Assembly: GCA_026225945.1 (NCBI GenBank)
Contig: JAMJFZ010001222.1
Coordinates: forward strand, 1-64,000
Origin: Cricetomys ansorgei
Taxonomy: Eukaryota > Chordata > Mammalia > Rodentia > Nesomyidae
Reading direction: 5' to 3'
DNA: 64,000 nucleotides
Position numbers and translations under genes: made by a program. The notes under the pieces were generated by a model. That model was not told the origin of the DNA. It did no database searches and saw nothing but the letters and a program-made list of their open reading frames with translations. Positions 32,737-44,416 of this stretch are shown here, one piece after another; position 1 is the first letter of the stretch; every line of letters begins with the position of its first letter.

Positions 32737-32808
32737 CACTGGGTGTCAAACCTGGTGCCTCCCTAATGCTAGACACACGCTCTACCACTGAGCCACGCCT
32801 TCAGCCAT
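32737..32808 (-). mobile_element. ID-type SINE
   Basis: The + strand 'cactgggtgtcaaacctggt', 'ctagacacacgctctaccac' and 'tgagccacgccttcagcc' is the reverse of the ID core. Confidence 0.75.
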
Positions 32809-33027
32809 GCAAAGCCCTTAGAGTGGTAACTGACATGTATGGTTGCTTATAACAGTTTTCTGTCCAGTCCTGACCACAAAGTTATTATTAAAATTTTTCA
32901 TGTTTTATCTGCAGTTTGTGTGTCTCTGCCTCTAAATATTTAGGGGTTTTCCTATAAATACACAAGCTGAAAGCTGCATATTTGCTTGGCAGCAATATTT
33001 TAGTTGTGGATAAAATTACCCTTGTTA
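32809..33027. other. Spacer, nothing recognised
   Basis: Short AT-rich stretch. Confidence 0.5.
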
Positions 33028-33236
33028 GGGGCTGGAGAGATGGCTCCATGTTAAGAGTACTTACGGTCCTGCAAAGGACCCAGGTTCTGTTCTCGGCACC
33101 CACATGGTGGTTCACAACTGGCTGTAATATAGTTCCAGAGGATCCGCCGCCTTCTTCTCACCTTGGCAAGCTCATGCTAGCAAGCAGTGCGCTCAGGCAC
33201 ACAGATATACACATAAAATAAAATAAAGTAATTTTA
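33028..33236 (+). mobile_element. B2 SINE
   Basis: 'ggggctggagagatggctcc', 'gacccaggttctgttctcgg', 'cacatggtggttcacaactg' and an 'aaaataaaataaag' tail. Confidence 0.93.
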
Positions 33237-33245
33237 AAAATTATT

Positions 33246-33396
33246 CCTGTCTGGCATGGTAGTGTACACCTTTAATCCCAGCACTCGATAGACATAGGCA
33301 AGCAGATCTTTGTGAGTTTGAGGCCACCCTGGTCTAAATAGTGAGCTCCTGGACAGTCAAGGCTACATAGTGAGACCCTGACTCAATAAATAAAAA
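33246..33396 (+). mobile_element. B1 SINE
   Basis: 'acacctttaatcccagcact', 'gtgagtttgaggccaccctg' and 'gagaccctgactcaataaat' in B1 order, directly behind a B2. Confidence 0.88.
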
Positions 33397-33597
33397 AAAT
33401 AGTCAACATATAAAAATTATTCCTGTCAAATTCTTATTTCTCATCCATTTGTCTTGGTGAAAATTATAAAGAATGAACAAAAGAAGCTTGCTTGTGCACT
33501 TGTTGCAGAGATGGTGTCCATATTGATATATGACCTTATTTGCCTGGAAACTCCTCTATGACCTGTTCTGCTTTAATCACTCCTGTAAATGCACTTG

Positions 33598-33733
33598 GGG
33601 CCAGATGTGGTGGTGCACACTGTCGTCCCAGCACCTGAACAGTGGAGGGAAGAGGACCAGAAGTTCAAAGTTAGTTTCAGGGACACATTAAGTTTGGGAT
33701 GAGTCTAGGTTACATGAGACCCTGTCTCTAACA
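33598..33733 (+). mobile_element. B1-like SINE, diverged
   Basis: 'ggccagatgtggtggtgcac' at the start and 'catgagaccctgtctctaac' at the end frame a degraded B1. Confidence 0.65.
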
Positions 33734-33787
33734 AGGGACTGGAGGTGGCTCAGTACTATGATCACCACGAAAACATAAGGACCTTGG

Positions 33788-33851
33788 TTGTTGTTGGTGG
33801 TGATGGTGATGATGGTGGTGGTGGTGGTGGTGGTGGTGGCGGCGGCAGCAG
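33788..33851 (+). repeat. (GGT)n / (GGC)n trinucleotide tract
   Basis: About twenty triplets: GGTGAT units lead into pure GGT, then GGC, then AGC. Confidence 0.92.
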
Positions 33852-33884
33852 GAGCACTGGATATGTGGTTACCTACACGTATAC

Positions 33885-34050
33885 ATGTGTACTACATGCA
33901 TGGTTGGTGCCCAAGGAGGCCAGAAGAGGGTGTTGGATCCTCTGAAACTGGAGTTGGCAGATGTTTGTGAGCCACCACATGGATGCTGGGAATGAAATAT
34001 GGATCTTCCAGAAATGTAGCAAGCACACTTGCCCACTGAGCCCAGGCCTG
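33885..34050 (-). mobile_element. B2-type SINE, diverged
   Basis: The + strand shows 'gtgttggatcctctgaaact', 'gatgtttgtgagccaccaca', 'gctgggaatgaaat' and 'cacttgcccactgagccca', a reverse B2. Confidence 0.75.
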
Positions 34051-34051
34051 G

Positions 34052-34261
34052 GTGTTAGCCCCAGAACTCACAGGTGCTGTGACAGCCTCCTGTAATCCCA
34101 GCTCTGGTGAGACAAAGACAGGAGGATTCCTGGTGCTTGCCAGCCAGCGAATATATCTGAATCAGCTGAACTCCAGGTTCAGTGAGAGACCATGTGTCAA
34201 AAAACAAGGTCAGGAGACCTTATGATGACCTCTGGCCTCCACATGAACACACACACACATG
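34052..34261 (+). mobile_element. B4-type SINE, diverged
   Basis: 'gttagccccagaactcacag', 'tcctgtaatcccagctctgg', 'cagtgagagaccatgtgtca' and 'gacctctggcctccacatga' match the tail half of a B4; a (CA)n end follows. Confidence 0.6.
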
Positions 34262-34410
34262 ACAGAGGGGGGGGGGAAGATGAAGGAAAAAGGAAGGAAG
34301 AAGGGAGAGAAGGAGGGAGGGAGGAAGGGGAAAGGGAAAAAGGGAAAGAAAGGAAGGAGAAGAGAGGAGGGGAGGAGAGGAGGGGAGGGGAGGGGAAGGG
34401 AGGGGGGAGG
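34262..34410 (+). repeat. Purine-only G/A tract
   Basis: About 145 bp of GGAA, GGGA and GAGG motifs with no pyrimidine between 34,290 and 34,410 apart from scattered T/C at the left edge. Confidence 0.93.
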
Positions 34411-34799
34411 GCCTCTGTTTCTAACCCTGGTTCTTTCTTTCCAGTGGCTAGAGCACAGTCCTGTGACAAACTTCTTGAATTCTTCTCATGAATTTGTGAG
34501 TTTTTCTACCTTATCCATGCTGTACCTCAAGCTCCTCATTTATTTGTAAACTTACACAATATGGTCTTTTCTGTAAGTTGGCTCAAATTTCATTTCTTAA
34601 AAATGAGACAAAAATAAATTCGAAAATAAGCGATCGTAAGTTGAATACGCCAAAAATGCCCAAATCTAAAATGCTTCAAAACCCACACTTTCCTGAGTGG
34701 CACTGTAATGCCACAGAGGAACCTTCCACGGCTGACCTCATGTGTCACATGACAGTCAAGACACAAGCACACTGAACACGCTGCATAAAGCTCCCTTCG
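34411..34799. other. Intergenic DNA; possible ancient repeat
   Basis: The part 34,640-34,700 (caaaaatgcccaaatctaaa, then atgcttcaaaacccacac) resembles an old mammalian transposon tail, unassigned. No gene is seen. Confidence 0.4.
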
Positions 34800-34929
34800 T
34801 GCAGATGTGATGGCACGTACCTGTAAGCCTAGCACTCAGAAGTGGAGGCCAGCAGGTCAAACATTCAAAGCCAGTCTTACCTACCTAACAGGTTTGAACC
34901 CAGCCTGTGCTACCTAAGACCCGTCTCAC
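34800..34929 (+). mobile_element. B1-like SINE, strongly diverged
   Basis: 'atgtgatggcacgtacctgt' and 'cctagcactcagaagtggag' begin a B1; the right half is degraded and ends 'acccgtctcac'. Confidence 0.6.
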
Positions 34930-34992
34930 TAAATAGATAGACAGGCAGACAGTCAGACAGATGGACCGACAGACGGACAAACAGATAGATAG
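34930..34992 (+). repeat. (GATA)/(GACA)-type tetranucleotide tract
   Basis: 'tagatagacaggcagacagt' and following GACA/GATA units over about 60 bp, directly behind a SINE. Confidence 0.88.
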
Positions 34993-36564
34993 AATGAATT
35001 ACCTTCAGGCTGTGTGTAAAATGTATATATGAAAAATAAATTCCTTTCATGTTTAGACATTGGTTCAATCACATGTGTATTCAAATATTCCAAAACATAA
35101 AACACAATCCCCAAGCCTTTCAGGTGAGGGATGCAGGACCCATAGTTAGTAGGTACAAAACCAAACACATACTGATAAACAGTGGTAATTGCGAGAACAT
35201 GCAGAGAGAGCTCGTTTCCTAATTGCATTTGCACCCATGTCTCAACAAGGGTTGAGACACTGGCAGTCTTTCGTAAATTCTGTCAAACAATTTAAAATTG
35301 GTACACGGTGTTCAAGTGGACAGCAACTACTAATTAGAAGATCAACTGCGTTAATTCATCAGAAGAAATCTTCCCCAATTCCTCACTAAATAGGGAAGGT
35401 GCGAAACGTGGCACCGAGTCACTGAGTTTCCAGGAATAATAAAAGTGAACTTATAGTCATTTTGTGGGCTCAGTTTAGGCGCTCTAAGCCCAAGTTTCTT
35501 GTAAGTTGGAGAGTTGATTTATATAAGCTCAGAGAAAGAAAACACCATTCTGAATCATAGAATTTTCTAAGTGGAAATGGAAGCTTATATTTTGAAACTG
35601 GAAAGTACCTAGTCAAGTGTTTCCTCCAGAAGCCCAGAGATGCTTTCAAGGGCCATGCAGCAAGTTGTCAGATGCAGGACTGGGGCCAGGATCTGCTGAG
35701 AAGGGCATCTCCAGCAATGGACATGGGTGACTCCAGTCAAAATCTATATAGTTATTCAAATGAACCCTACAGTGGTACGGCCACACTTCCCATTCAGAGG
35801 TACCATTTAATTCATCATTCAGTTAAAGAATGTTCTTAAGAAAGCATAGCCAGTAGCTTATGGGGGCAGTGTCCTCCATGGATCTCCATGACTTCAGGGA
35901 AGACATCATCTGGGAAGGTCCTCGAAGCTCCCAATGACTGAGCTCCACCCAGACCAATATATCACAGTCTCCAGGGCAGGGAAAAGTAATAGGCATGAGT
36001 ATTTTTTAAAAGTCTCCCAACTGGCTCTGATACATGCTGGCATTGAACACCACTGCTATAAGTAGAAGAGGCTCTTTTCTAGTGCAAAGGAACAGGTCCC
36101 AAGAGACCAGCCATTTAGAAACAGTCTCAAGGTCTCTTCAGACCTAACAGGTTAGCAGAGGTCTGCTTCCTCTTCCCCCACCACCCTTGAATGAAGTGTT
36201 ACTGTAGTCTACTCTGCTCAGCATTCACTGAGCTCCTACCCTCCAGCCTGTCCATCCTGTCCCAGGAACTCAGAAATGAATAAGACACATTCTTTCAGAG
36301 AACAGAAATGTTGACAGAAAAGTCAAAACTAATTCTTCTGCCCTAACAGGAAATAATGCTGCCAGTGTTTATCCGGTGCTTACATGAGCCAAATTTTGTT
36401 CCTAGACTTTGTGTATTGTAAAGGAATATCTAATCATTTAATCCAGCAGCATGGCTGCTCCAGCAAAGGATCATATGAAAGCCTGTGTGATAGCCAGGAA
36501 GGGTTCAAATCCAGGAGTCTATATGAAGGGATCACATTCAGAGGCCTGTGTGGTCTGGATGGAA
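34993..36564. other. Unique-looking DNA with ancient MIR/L2-like remnants
   Basis: The part 35,590-35,710 (agcccagagatgctttcaag, then gccatgcagcaagttgtcag) follows the order of the MIR 3' half. The part 36,225-36,310 (ctgagctcctaccctccag, then caggaactcagaaatgaata) follows another mammalian-wide consensus. No rodent SINE and no gene are seen, so this is one of the less invaded stretches. Confidence 0.45.
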
Positions 36565-37359
36565 TGTAGAAAGAATGTAGTATACACCTTTAATCCTAGT
36601 ATTCAGAAGGCAGTGGTAATGTGTGCCTTTAATCCCAGTACTTGGGAGACAGGAAGCAGAGGAGGAAGCACAAGGAGTCAGTGTCAGAGAGAAAGTGGCT
36701 TCTGAGATGAGTCAGAGTGAAAGGCAGGTAAAGTACTGAATCAGAGGAAGAGTTTGCAGAGTGAGTCAGAGTGAGGACATGCCTAATCTTATGATAGAAA
36801 AGTAGGCTCTCAGCTCAGAGAGGAGAATAAGACACAGGCAGCAGAAGCAGACAGAGGATAAGAGATAGAGGTAGTCTATCTCTTCATAAGCAGTCTGAAG
36901 CAGCTTGAGGAATGAGATACAGAGGCACAGAGACAGTTCAGCACAAGAAGTCAGAATCAGGCAGGAAGAGTGAGTCAGTTTGAAGCCTAGCAGAGCAGTT
37001 CAGTCAGAGAAGTTGTGGGAATCAGCCACAGTCAGCCAGAGTTAGAAAAGTTCAGTCAGAAACAGTCAGCTGGCTCAGAAGGTCAATTTGAACCAGTAAG
37101 CTTGGAGAAGAGTTTGAGCCAGAACAGCGAACAAGTTGAATCAGTCAACCAGAAGAATCAGAGTTCAGTGCAGCCCTGAGTTCAGAAGGAGCTAGTCAGA
37201 GTAGCTCAGTCAGCAGTAAGTCTGGGAGGACTGAATGTTCTAGATTGTACGGAGTCTGAAGCCTTCCAGTTCTAGGTTTAGGATTAAATTGTATGAAGGC
37301 CAAAAGGCTACAGGGCTCCCAGACTGGGACTGGTAATTGAATCTAAATCTACCCCTACA
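36565..37359 (+). mobile_element. 0.8-kb AGTCAG-rich dispersed element, copy 2 (LTR-like)
   Basis: It matches 27,491-28,330 along its whole length. It begins TGTAGAAAGAATGTAG and ends ATCTACCCCTACA, so TG...CA ends are possible. Internal CAGTCAG and GAGTCAGAG motifs are frequent. The copies differ by many small indels. Confidence 0.65.
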
Positions 37360-37579
37360 GTGTATTAACTTGATTCTCCACCCACCTTATGAGACAGGTC
37401 ACATTACTATCAAGCCCACCTACATACAAGACTCCAGGGTACAGAAACTTTGTGCCCTTCAGCTAAGGTTCTTTAAGAGCAGGTAGCATGCCACAGCTGA
37501 AAGACCAACTGAGGCAGCCTGGCCTACCACCCCTACCGTGGCTGTGCTCCGTGGATATACTGAAGTACCACCGAGGTTC
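37360..37579. other. Spacer, nothing recognised
   Basis: Short unique stretch. Confidence 0.5.
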
Positions 37580-37672
37580 GGCCAGGTGTGGCATCTAATA
37601 CCTGAGCTCAAGGCCAGCATGGACTAAATACAGGGCAGCACAGGGACAGTGAGAACCTGTCTCAAAAACACT
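37580..37672 (+). mobile_element. B1 SINE fragment
   Basis: 'ggccaggtgtggcatctaat', 'gctcaaggccagcatggact' and 'gagaacctgtctcaaaaaca'; the middle is deleted. Confidence 0.7.
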
Positions 37673-37794
37673 GTGGTGTGGGCTGAGGAGTGAGGAGGTC
37701 CACTCAGTAAGAGCCTGCCTTGCAGGCAACAGGGCTTGAATTTGAGCCTCAGAATGAACATTAAATTTTTTATTAAAAAAAATAGCAGCTCTTG

Positions 37795-37985
37795 GGGCTG
37801 GAGAGATAGCTCAGAGGTTAAGAGCACTGGCCGCTTTTTTTAGAGGACCCTGGCTCATTTCCCGGCACCCACACGGCAGCTCACAGCTGTCTGTAGCTCC
37901 AGTTCTAGGGCATCTGACAGCCTCATGCAGTCATATAGGTAGGCAAGACACCAGTGTGCATAAAATAAATATTAAATGCTAAATT
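37795..37985 (+). mobile_element. B2 SINE
   Basis: 'ggggctggagagatagctca', 'gaggttaagagcactggcc', 'ctcacagctgtctgtagctc' and a 'cataaaataaatat' tail. Confidence 0.93.
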
Positions 37986-38019
37986 TTTTTTACAAAAAAA
38001 AAAAAAATGAAACCTGATT

Positions 38020-38175
38020 GCAGTGATACATACTCTACCATGTTTGCAATCCCGGGGCTGAGAAGGTGGATGCAGGTGAGTCTCTGGGAAGTGTTGGCTA
38101 GCTCAGATTAACCTACTCGGCAAGCTCCGGTGTTCCTAAGTTCCTAAGCTTGTCTCCTGACGCCACAAACATGCA
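38020..38175 (+). mobile_element. B4-like SINE remnant
   Basis: 'tgcaatcccggggctgagaa' and 'gctagctcagattaacctac' fit the B1-like half of a degraded B4. Confidence 0.4.
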
Positions 38176-38220
38176 CATCTGCCTCACATGCACTTGCACA
38201 CACAGATGAACTTGCACAGG

Positions 38221-38251
38221 CATGCACACACACACACACACACACACACAA
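38221..38251 (+). repeat. (CA)n microsatellite
   Basis: About fifteen CA units. A 'aaaagatccacacg' motif then occurs twice behind it (38,264-38,312). Confidence 0.92.
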
Positions 38252-38312
38252 CAAAAGGAAACACAAAGATCCACACGGTACAAAAAGGAAAACAAAAGAT
38301 CCACACGAGTAC

Positions 38313-39330
38313 AAAAAGAAAACAGGAGTGGGTCAGATTGGGAAGGGCCTTGAGTACTAGGGTGGGTTTCTAGTTTTAACTCTTGTGGGCAAAGGGTAGC
38401 CAGTTTTAAGCTGAGGAGCAAGATTTTGAAGAAAAGGGCAAGGAGGCAGACCACACAAGCTGAGGAGGGGGCAGGGATGAGCATGGAGAGGGCCAGAAAC
38501 GCCTAGACGCCTCTGACTTCAAAATGACAGATTTTTCAGCCGACTGAAGATTGAGCCACAGGAGAAAGGCAGCTCTGGTCTATAATGAGAGAGACTTGGC
38601 AGGCTGCAGTCCGACTGGAGAAGCGGAGGTCTGTGGAGAGGAGGTAATGAGCCTGGTTCTGCATGTGTGATGCTTCACGAAACTTCCTCTCTGCCAGTTG
38701 CCAAGAGGCATGACAGTTAAACCGCTTCAGACCCTTCCGGCTCTCAGAGATATTTCTCTTTGAAAAGCATAAATATGGAAACTTCCTAAAGTTTCTGAGA
38801 AATGCACTGATTTTAGAGTTGGGTTGTAATCTAAAGGGAAACTGAGAAAAGCGCCCGTGATGGTGATTGTTTGATTATCGTACCAACATTGGAAAAAGAA
38901 ATTCTTTATCCTGCATAATCGAGCCAACCCCAAATAAGGTCTGTGAAAAGTGAAAACGGCACAGATCTTTCAGCTAACTAGATGTTTGAAGTTCTATTTT
39001 AAGGGCAGTGCTGACACTGACTGTGAGTGAGCGTGTGTTCAGTTCTACGTCCTTTGCATCTTAACTTCACGAGTGGGTGTGTCAGCTCGGGTCTTGCCTT
39101 TACTGTCTGCCTTCATCGGCCAAGTACACTTGGTTGAAGAACCACTCATGCAACGGCCATTCACTACTCAACCTAGCCGTGGTTACACGACCAGAACTTC
39201 ATGTGACTACAAAACCTGTAGCCATGAAATGATGAAATGGATCCTTTCTGATAAATATTACAGCCCAGGGTTCTTGAAACAACTTTCAAAGAACGGTTCT
39301 TTAACTATTGATCATTAGTTTTTTTTAAGT
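38313..39330. other. Intergenic DNA, no gene recognised
   Basis: Unique-looking. An 81-codon + frame at 39,073-39,318 has no recognised domain. Confidence 0.5.
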
Positions 39331-39482
39331 GTGTGTGTGTGTGTGTGTGTGTGAGAACAGGTGTCTGTGGAGGCCAGATGAGGACTTTGGCTCCCCTAGA
39401 ATTAGAATTACAGGTGATTGTGATCAGGGAGTGCTGGGAATCGAAATCTAGTCTCTGAAAGAGCAGGAACTGCTCTTAGGCC
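39331..39482 (-). mobile_element. B2-type SINE with (TG)n at its tail
   Basis: A (TG)n tract (39,332-39,352) leads into 'ggtgattgtgatcagggagt', 'gctgggaatcgaaatc' and 'gagcaggaactgctcttagg', a reverse B2. Confidence 0.75.
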
Positions 39483-42400
39483 TGATCTTTACTTTCTTCA
39501 ATCTTAGCCTCACTGAGGGCACAGCTCAGCGGCGGGGTGTTTACTGTCATCTACAAGATCCCGGCTTTGCTCCCTAGCACTGCAAAACCAATACACTAAA
39601 AGGAAGATGCACTCCCAGTGCTGGTTCCTCTTTAATAAGCATTTTAGGTCAGAGCTTATTATGATGGTCGGTGTTTAGATTTCAAAAGCAGAACCCTGCT
39701 GTTCTCTGCAGATGAAGACTTCCATGGTCCTAGGGATGCAGCCTAAGCCCTAGTCTGCCGAGCAACTGCTCCATTCCTCGCTATGCCTTCAGCCTCTTTT
39801 ACACTTTTGATTTTGAGACAGTCTCACTTAAGTTGTCCATGCTTTAAACTCACTGGGTATACAGACGAGCCTTGTCCAGCCTCCTGCCTCAACCGCCAAG
39901 GAGCTAGGATTATGGGCCTGGTACAATTTTTTTCTTTCCTTTCCTTTCCTTTAAAGGCAGCTGCTGATTTGTTACTGTGCCTTAGAAGAAACTGTGCCCT
40001 ATATCAAGGGCTGCCATGCACACTAAGGTACCATCATGTGCTAGGTGTCAGTCCTTACGTTCAAAATATCTGTCAAAATTAACTTAAAGAAGAAAGGTCT
40101 GGTTTTGGCTCACGGTCTAAGGTGCTGCCCACCATGGCCTCACTCCAGTTCTACAGAGCACTTCACGTCAGAGCATGCCACTGTGCCACCAGATCTCTCA
40201 TTTTCTTCTCATAAGTCAAAATGCATTAGCCTGCTTCTAAAAGTACCCACAGTCTTCAACACCTCACCTCTCTCCGACGTCTCTTCTGAGACACGAGGCA
40301 GAAATCTCTCAGCTATGAGCCTCTAGGAGAATCAAAAGACAAGGCGCGTACTCACAACACACAATGGCATAGGGTAAACATTCCCATTCTAGAGAAAGCA
40401 TGGGATCACAGCAAGGAAAGTTCAGAAAAACAAGCCCACCTAAACCATCAGGAAAAACATGGAACCCCATGCCCAGTGTGGGGACGCATGGCAGAATCAC
40501 CTGGGCTCCAGAGGCTTCAGTGACCGAGCTGTCAGCTATTTGCAGCACTTACACAAGCACACCGGCTGACCCAAGCAACCCCAGCAGCTGCAGTCTGTAC
40601 CTGCAGCTTTCCTTCTGACATCTCACAGCACTGGCATCGCCATTGCAGTACAAGCTCTGCTTTCACAGCTTCACACAGTGGCCTCTCAGGGCCTCCTTAT
40701 AGGCAGCCTGACCCTGCCACATTGAGTCGCTTCGGTTGCTTTCTGAAACCTCGGCACAAGCTCCCGTTACTCATGCATCTCTCTGCCTGTGTAAGCCGCA
40801 CTGCCAAGTTCTGCTGCCAGCTTGAGATGTAACATCGGACCCCTTGGACCACAACTACAATGACTTCTGTGTGCTGACCTTACAGAAGCACTTCCTGGGG
40901 TAGTTATTTTTGAGGCAGGAATCCCTTTATCAGAATTCTTAATTCAGTCTCTCCTTTCAAACCAAGTTGCATTTTCATAAGTTGCAGCCTTCGGTGAGTG
41001 GGTTCTTGCTCTACTGTTTGCTTTTTCATAGTGCTAATCTCTTTAACAATTACAGCTGTCTGCAAACCTGCCTTGTCTACAACCTTAAACAGCTTTCTTG
41101 GCCAGACAGATGTTTGCATACCTTTCTGTCCCCTCTGTTTCCCTATCTCACCACAGAAGAGCCTAGAACAGACGCAGGCCGACAGACTGCATGCTACCCT
41201 GTCTTGAGATCCTGCACTAAGCAGATCGGCTTTCAGTTCTCCCTCACTTGTGTTCTCAGAACACAGGCAGAATGCGGACAGGCTCTTTGCTAGACAGGGA
41301 CTCCGTGTTTTTCTCTGGCTGGGACTAGCAGGGTTTCCTGTAGCATCCTGGTTTGCCAAATAGCCGGAATAGCTCACTCAGTGCTGCCTACAGCGTTCTA
41401 GGGGTTTCTAGCTCGAAGTCCCAAACTCTTCCATGTTCTGCAGGCCAGAGCTGAAGACCTGTGCACTATGTGGTCGGGTCTGCTGCACTCATAGCAGTAC
41501 TCTCAATATCAACCTCCTGTATCATTTTATTTCGGCAACAAGGCAACAGTTTGAGAGACACCAGACAGCTGGGTACTAGGCGTCCACATGAGGAAGATGA
41601 GCGCTGGCACCCAGCCCACTTTCTCCTTTGTATTCGGTCCAAGACCCAATCCCATGCATCAGTGTTACGCACACTCAGGAGGGCTTCCCTCCTCAGCTGA
41701 ACCTTTCTAGAAGCTTACCATAGGCACACCCAGAAGGATGTTTCCATGGTGACTTTAAATCTAGTCAAGTTGGCAATGGCAGATTAGCCACCACGGTTGT
41801 CTAACCCTCTGGGTGATAAAGGTAGCTGTGGACAGAAGCAGCATTCCACTGTCAAGTAGTACATAGAAGGCCCTGGGGCACCGACAAGTTGCATGAAGGA
41901 AGAGCTGAGACACACCCATGGTCCCTCCTCCAGCTATACCGCCTTCTCTCTCATAGCCTGCACCAATGGCCTCATGATCAGGTGACCAACAAAGAGAAGA
42001 CTTGAATATGGTTCTGCACAATATGCTGGCACTACTCAAACTTTATAGATGTCTCTAAGACATTCCTGATGGTCATTGATGAATTGAAGTGCCCCACACA
42101 AACCCCACAGGCATAATTACAGGCAAGGGACCTACTGCTCATTTTCTTTTTGGAAAGAATGATGACTGGAAATATCAGTCCATACTGATTCATAGGCTGT
42201 GGCCAAGTATTTGACAAGGTAGACTTGGGAGAGACATGAATAGAAAAAAATGGTGACAAGAAGTTCTGGGAAAGAGGTAGACATGGAGGAAGAGTGTGAC
42301 GATGTTTTTGTATGTGTGACTGTGCACCGAAAGTTGCCCTCAACAGTATTTAAAAAACCTAGAAAGTAGGATGACCCGTTGTGGAAAGCCCAGATAGCTT

Positions 42401-43283
42401 CTGATACTGCCCATCCCTGGGACTGACTGACGAACCCACAGCCATACTAGCCAGTGTCAGCGCTCAGAAACATGGTCCTGGATTTGCTGAGTGCCCACTG
42501 TGCAGCAGCAAAGGCCAGCACTCAGCCCTTCGCAGAGACTGTTCTGCAGATGACCAGCCTACCACCTGGGGAGGCTAATCCTGGTGAGTCACTTCATTTG
42601 CAGAAGGGCAGCAGTATGGGAGTTCAAGTGAACCTAGGGGAGATGGAAGGGAAAAGGAGAGAGGCACCACAGGCTCCTCAGACTTCTTGAATAATCCTCA
42701 AAAAATCTCGAATAAACCCACGGGCTCACCAAGTAGTCTAAGATGGCAGATACCAGCCATTTACCATAAACACTGGTAGAACCCAAAGAAGGACTCGAAA
42801 TGTGGCCACTTCCCCCTTCTCCTTCGGAGTCCCTGATGGTAAGCTGACTCTGCCCCTCCCCCATAATGCAGTTAGGTGACCCGTTAGGTGATTGACTTGC
42901 TGTGCTTCCTGTCGCATCCCCATCGGTTCCTGTGCTGTACATGATCCCTTGCTGCTGCACAGTACACGCGGATCTGCAGCCGGGCAGATAGGAGAAAGTG
43001 GTGCTGACTTAGAATATGCTGTCCGTTCCAGTAGTTTCCCCTCATGTTCTCCCAAGTGTCTGTCATTCAGCCATCAGTTCAAAATGTCAAGGCCACATGA
43101 GGTTTCTTAACCCTGAGCGGCTGTTTTCCTCAGAGCACGGCCTGACAGAGCCTGCCTGTCATCAGAGGTGCTTTCTCGTCTCAAAGCTGTTCTCCACAGG
43201 CTCATTCTTCCGTTTTAGGTACCTAGGCAAACAGCTGCTGAGTATGTAGGTGCACTGCCTAAAAGGCTCAATGATGCCAGCTT
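39483..43283. other. Intergenic DNA downstream of Cd24, no gene recognised
   Basis: Few SINEs are visible in these 3.8 kb. The 157-codon minus frame at 40,904-41,377 and the 108-codon frames at 40,967 and 42,634 show no domain and conflict with each other. The part 41,735-41,810 (tccatggtgactttaaatct, then agtcaagttggcaatgg) resembles the end of a rodent interspersed repeat. Confidence 0.45.
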
Positions 43284-43418
43284 TGAGCCAGATGTGGTGG
43301 AATACGTCTTTATTCCTAGCACTTGGGAGGCAGAGGCAGTGGATTCCTGTGAGTCTGGGGCCTTCCAGGCCAGCCAAGGGTAGATGCATAGTGAGGCCAT
43401 CTTAAAAAAAAAAAATTC
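43284..43418 (+). mobile_element. B1 SINE
   Basis: 'gagccagatgtggtggaata', 'cctagcacttgggaggcaga' and a poly(A) end at 43,406-43,418. It lies about 170 bp beyond the Cd24 poly(A) site, antisense to the gene. Confidence 0.85.
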
Positions 43419-43584
43419 AACTTTGGCATGGTCAAACTTACTGCTGCTAACTGGCCTTGCATTGCAAAAATAGACATCAGGTAACAGTCTAGTTAGTAGG
43501 ACAACATCTAGAAATACCCCAACGGTTTGTGTATCAGTCATGATCACCCATAACCACTGCGCAAGAAACACTTAGAATTCAACA
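43419..43584. other. Sequence just past the Cd24 poly(A) site
   Basis: Unique stretch that would hold the downstream GU-rich cleavage signal of Cd24 on the minus strand; nothing else is seen. Confidence 0.4.
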
Positions 43585-43605
43585 GACTGCTCTTTCAGCC
43601 TTTTC

Positions 43606-43611
43606 TTTATT
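43606..43611 (-). terminator. Cd24: Cd24 main poly(A) signal AATAAA
   Basis: The + strand TTTATT at this place is AATAAA on the gene strand, about 1.5 kb after the stop codon. Confidence 0.8.
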
Positions 43612-44410
43612 TACAGTTTGTGTTCAATGCAAATCAATTCCATAACATGAGAAGTTACTATGAATCAAAGCATAAATACACAAACACAATATACAATCAA
43701 ATAGATGTACAGCATTCAGGTACGAGGCAAGAGGGAGTGTTCATTCACACACACAGTAGCTCCGGGTCCGTGAGGTCTCCTCGCTCCCACGTTGGTTTCT
43801 AAAGTCGGAGAAAATAATTGGTTATTAAGGCTACCGTGGCCGTATTAGATCCCAGAATGTGTCAGCATCAGTGTGTGACCATGCGAACAAAAGATTTTTC
43901 TCAAGGAATGTCTATGTTTTAAAAGGTATTTGTGTATCAAGGCAGTTGGAAAAACTTACTGTAGAATCAAGCCTGCTTTCAGGCTCAGGGCCAATGTCAA
44001 ACTATCTAAAAATATGAACTGACAACCCAGTGTATTACAAATGTGGCTATTCTGATCCGTTGTTTTGTTTTGTTTTGTTTAAAAAAAAAAAGTATTTACA
44101 GAAAGCGTATAAAAGACTTGGTGAATTCAATGCGAGTTTGCTTCCAGTTTTCATATCCCAAATGCTGGGTTTATGGGTTTGGCTCCTTTGCATATTTGCC
44201 TTTAGAATTTCAAGATTCATAATTTTACCTTCCTAACAGACCACACTTTAAATCATGAAAATCCCACAATGTATGCAGAAACAAAAAGCAGCATTTTGAA
44301 ATTAGCTCTGAGGTCAGCATAATTCTGCTCTCTGGAACCAGTTTACTTAAATGAATCCTGTTGAGTGAAAAGAAGATGGGAAATGCCTACTATTGGACTT
44401 TGAAGTAAGA

Positions 44411-44416
44411 TTTATT
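44411..44416 (-). terminator. Cd24: Possible internal Cd24 poly(A) signal
   Basis: A second minus-strand AATAAA lies inside the 3' UTR. Its use is an inference. Confidence 0.4.

Noticed and set aside
40904..41377. 157-codon minus frame
   Set aside because: No domain, no splice or poly(A) support, and competing plus-strand frames of about 108 codons overlap it; most likely chance.
43284..43418. Antisense transcript start at the end of Cd24
   Set aside because: The stretch is an ordinary B1 copy.
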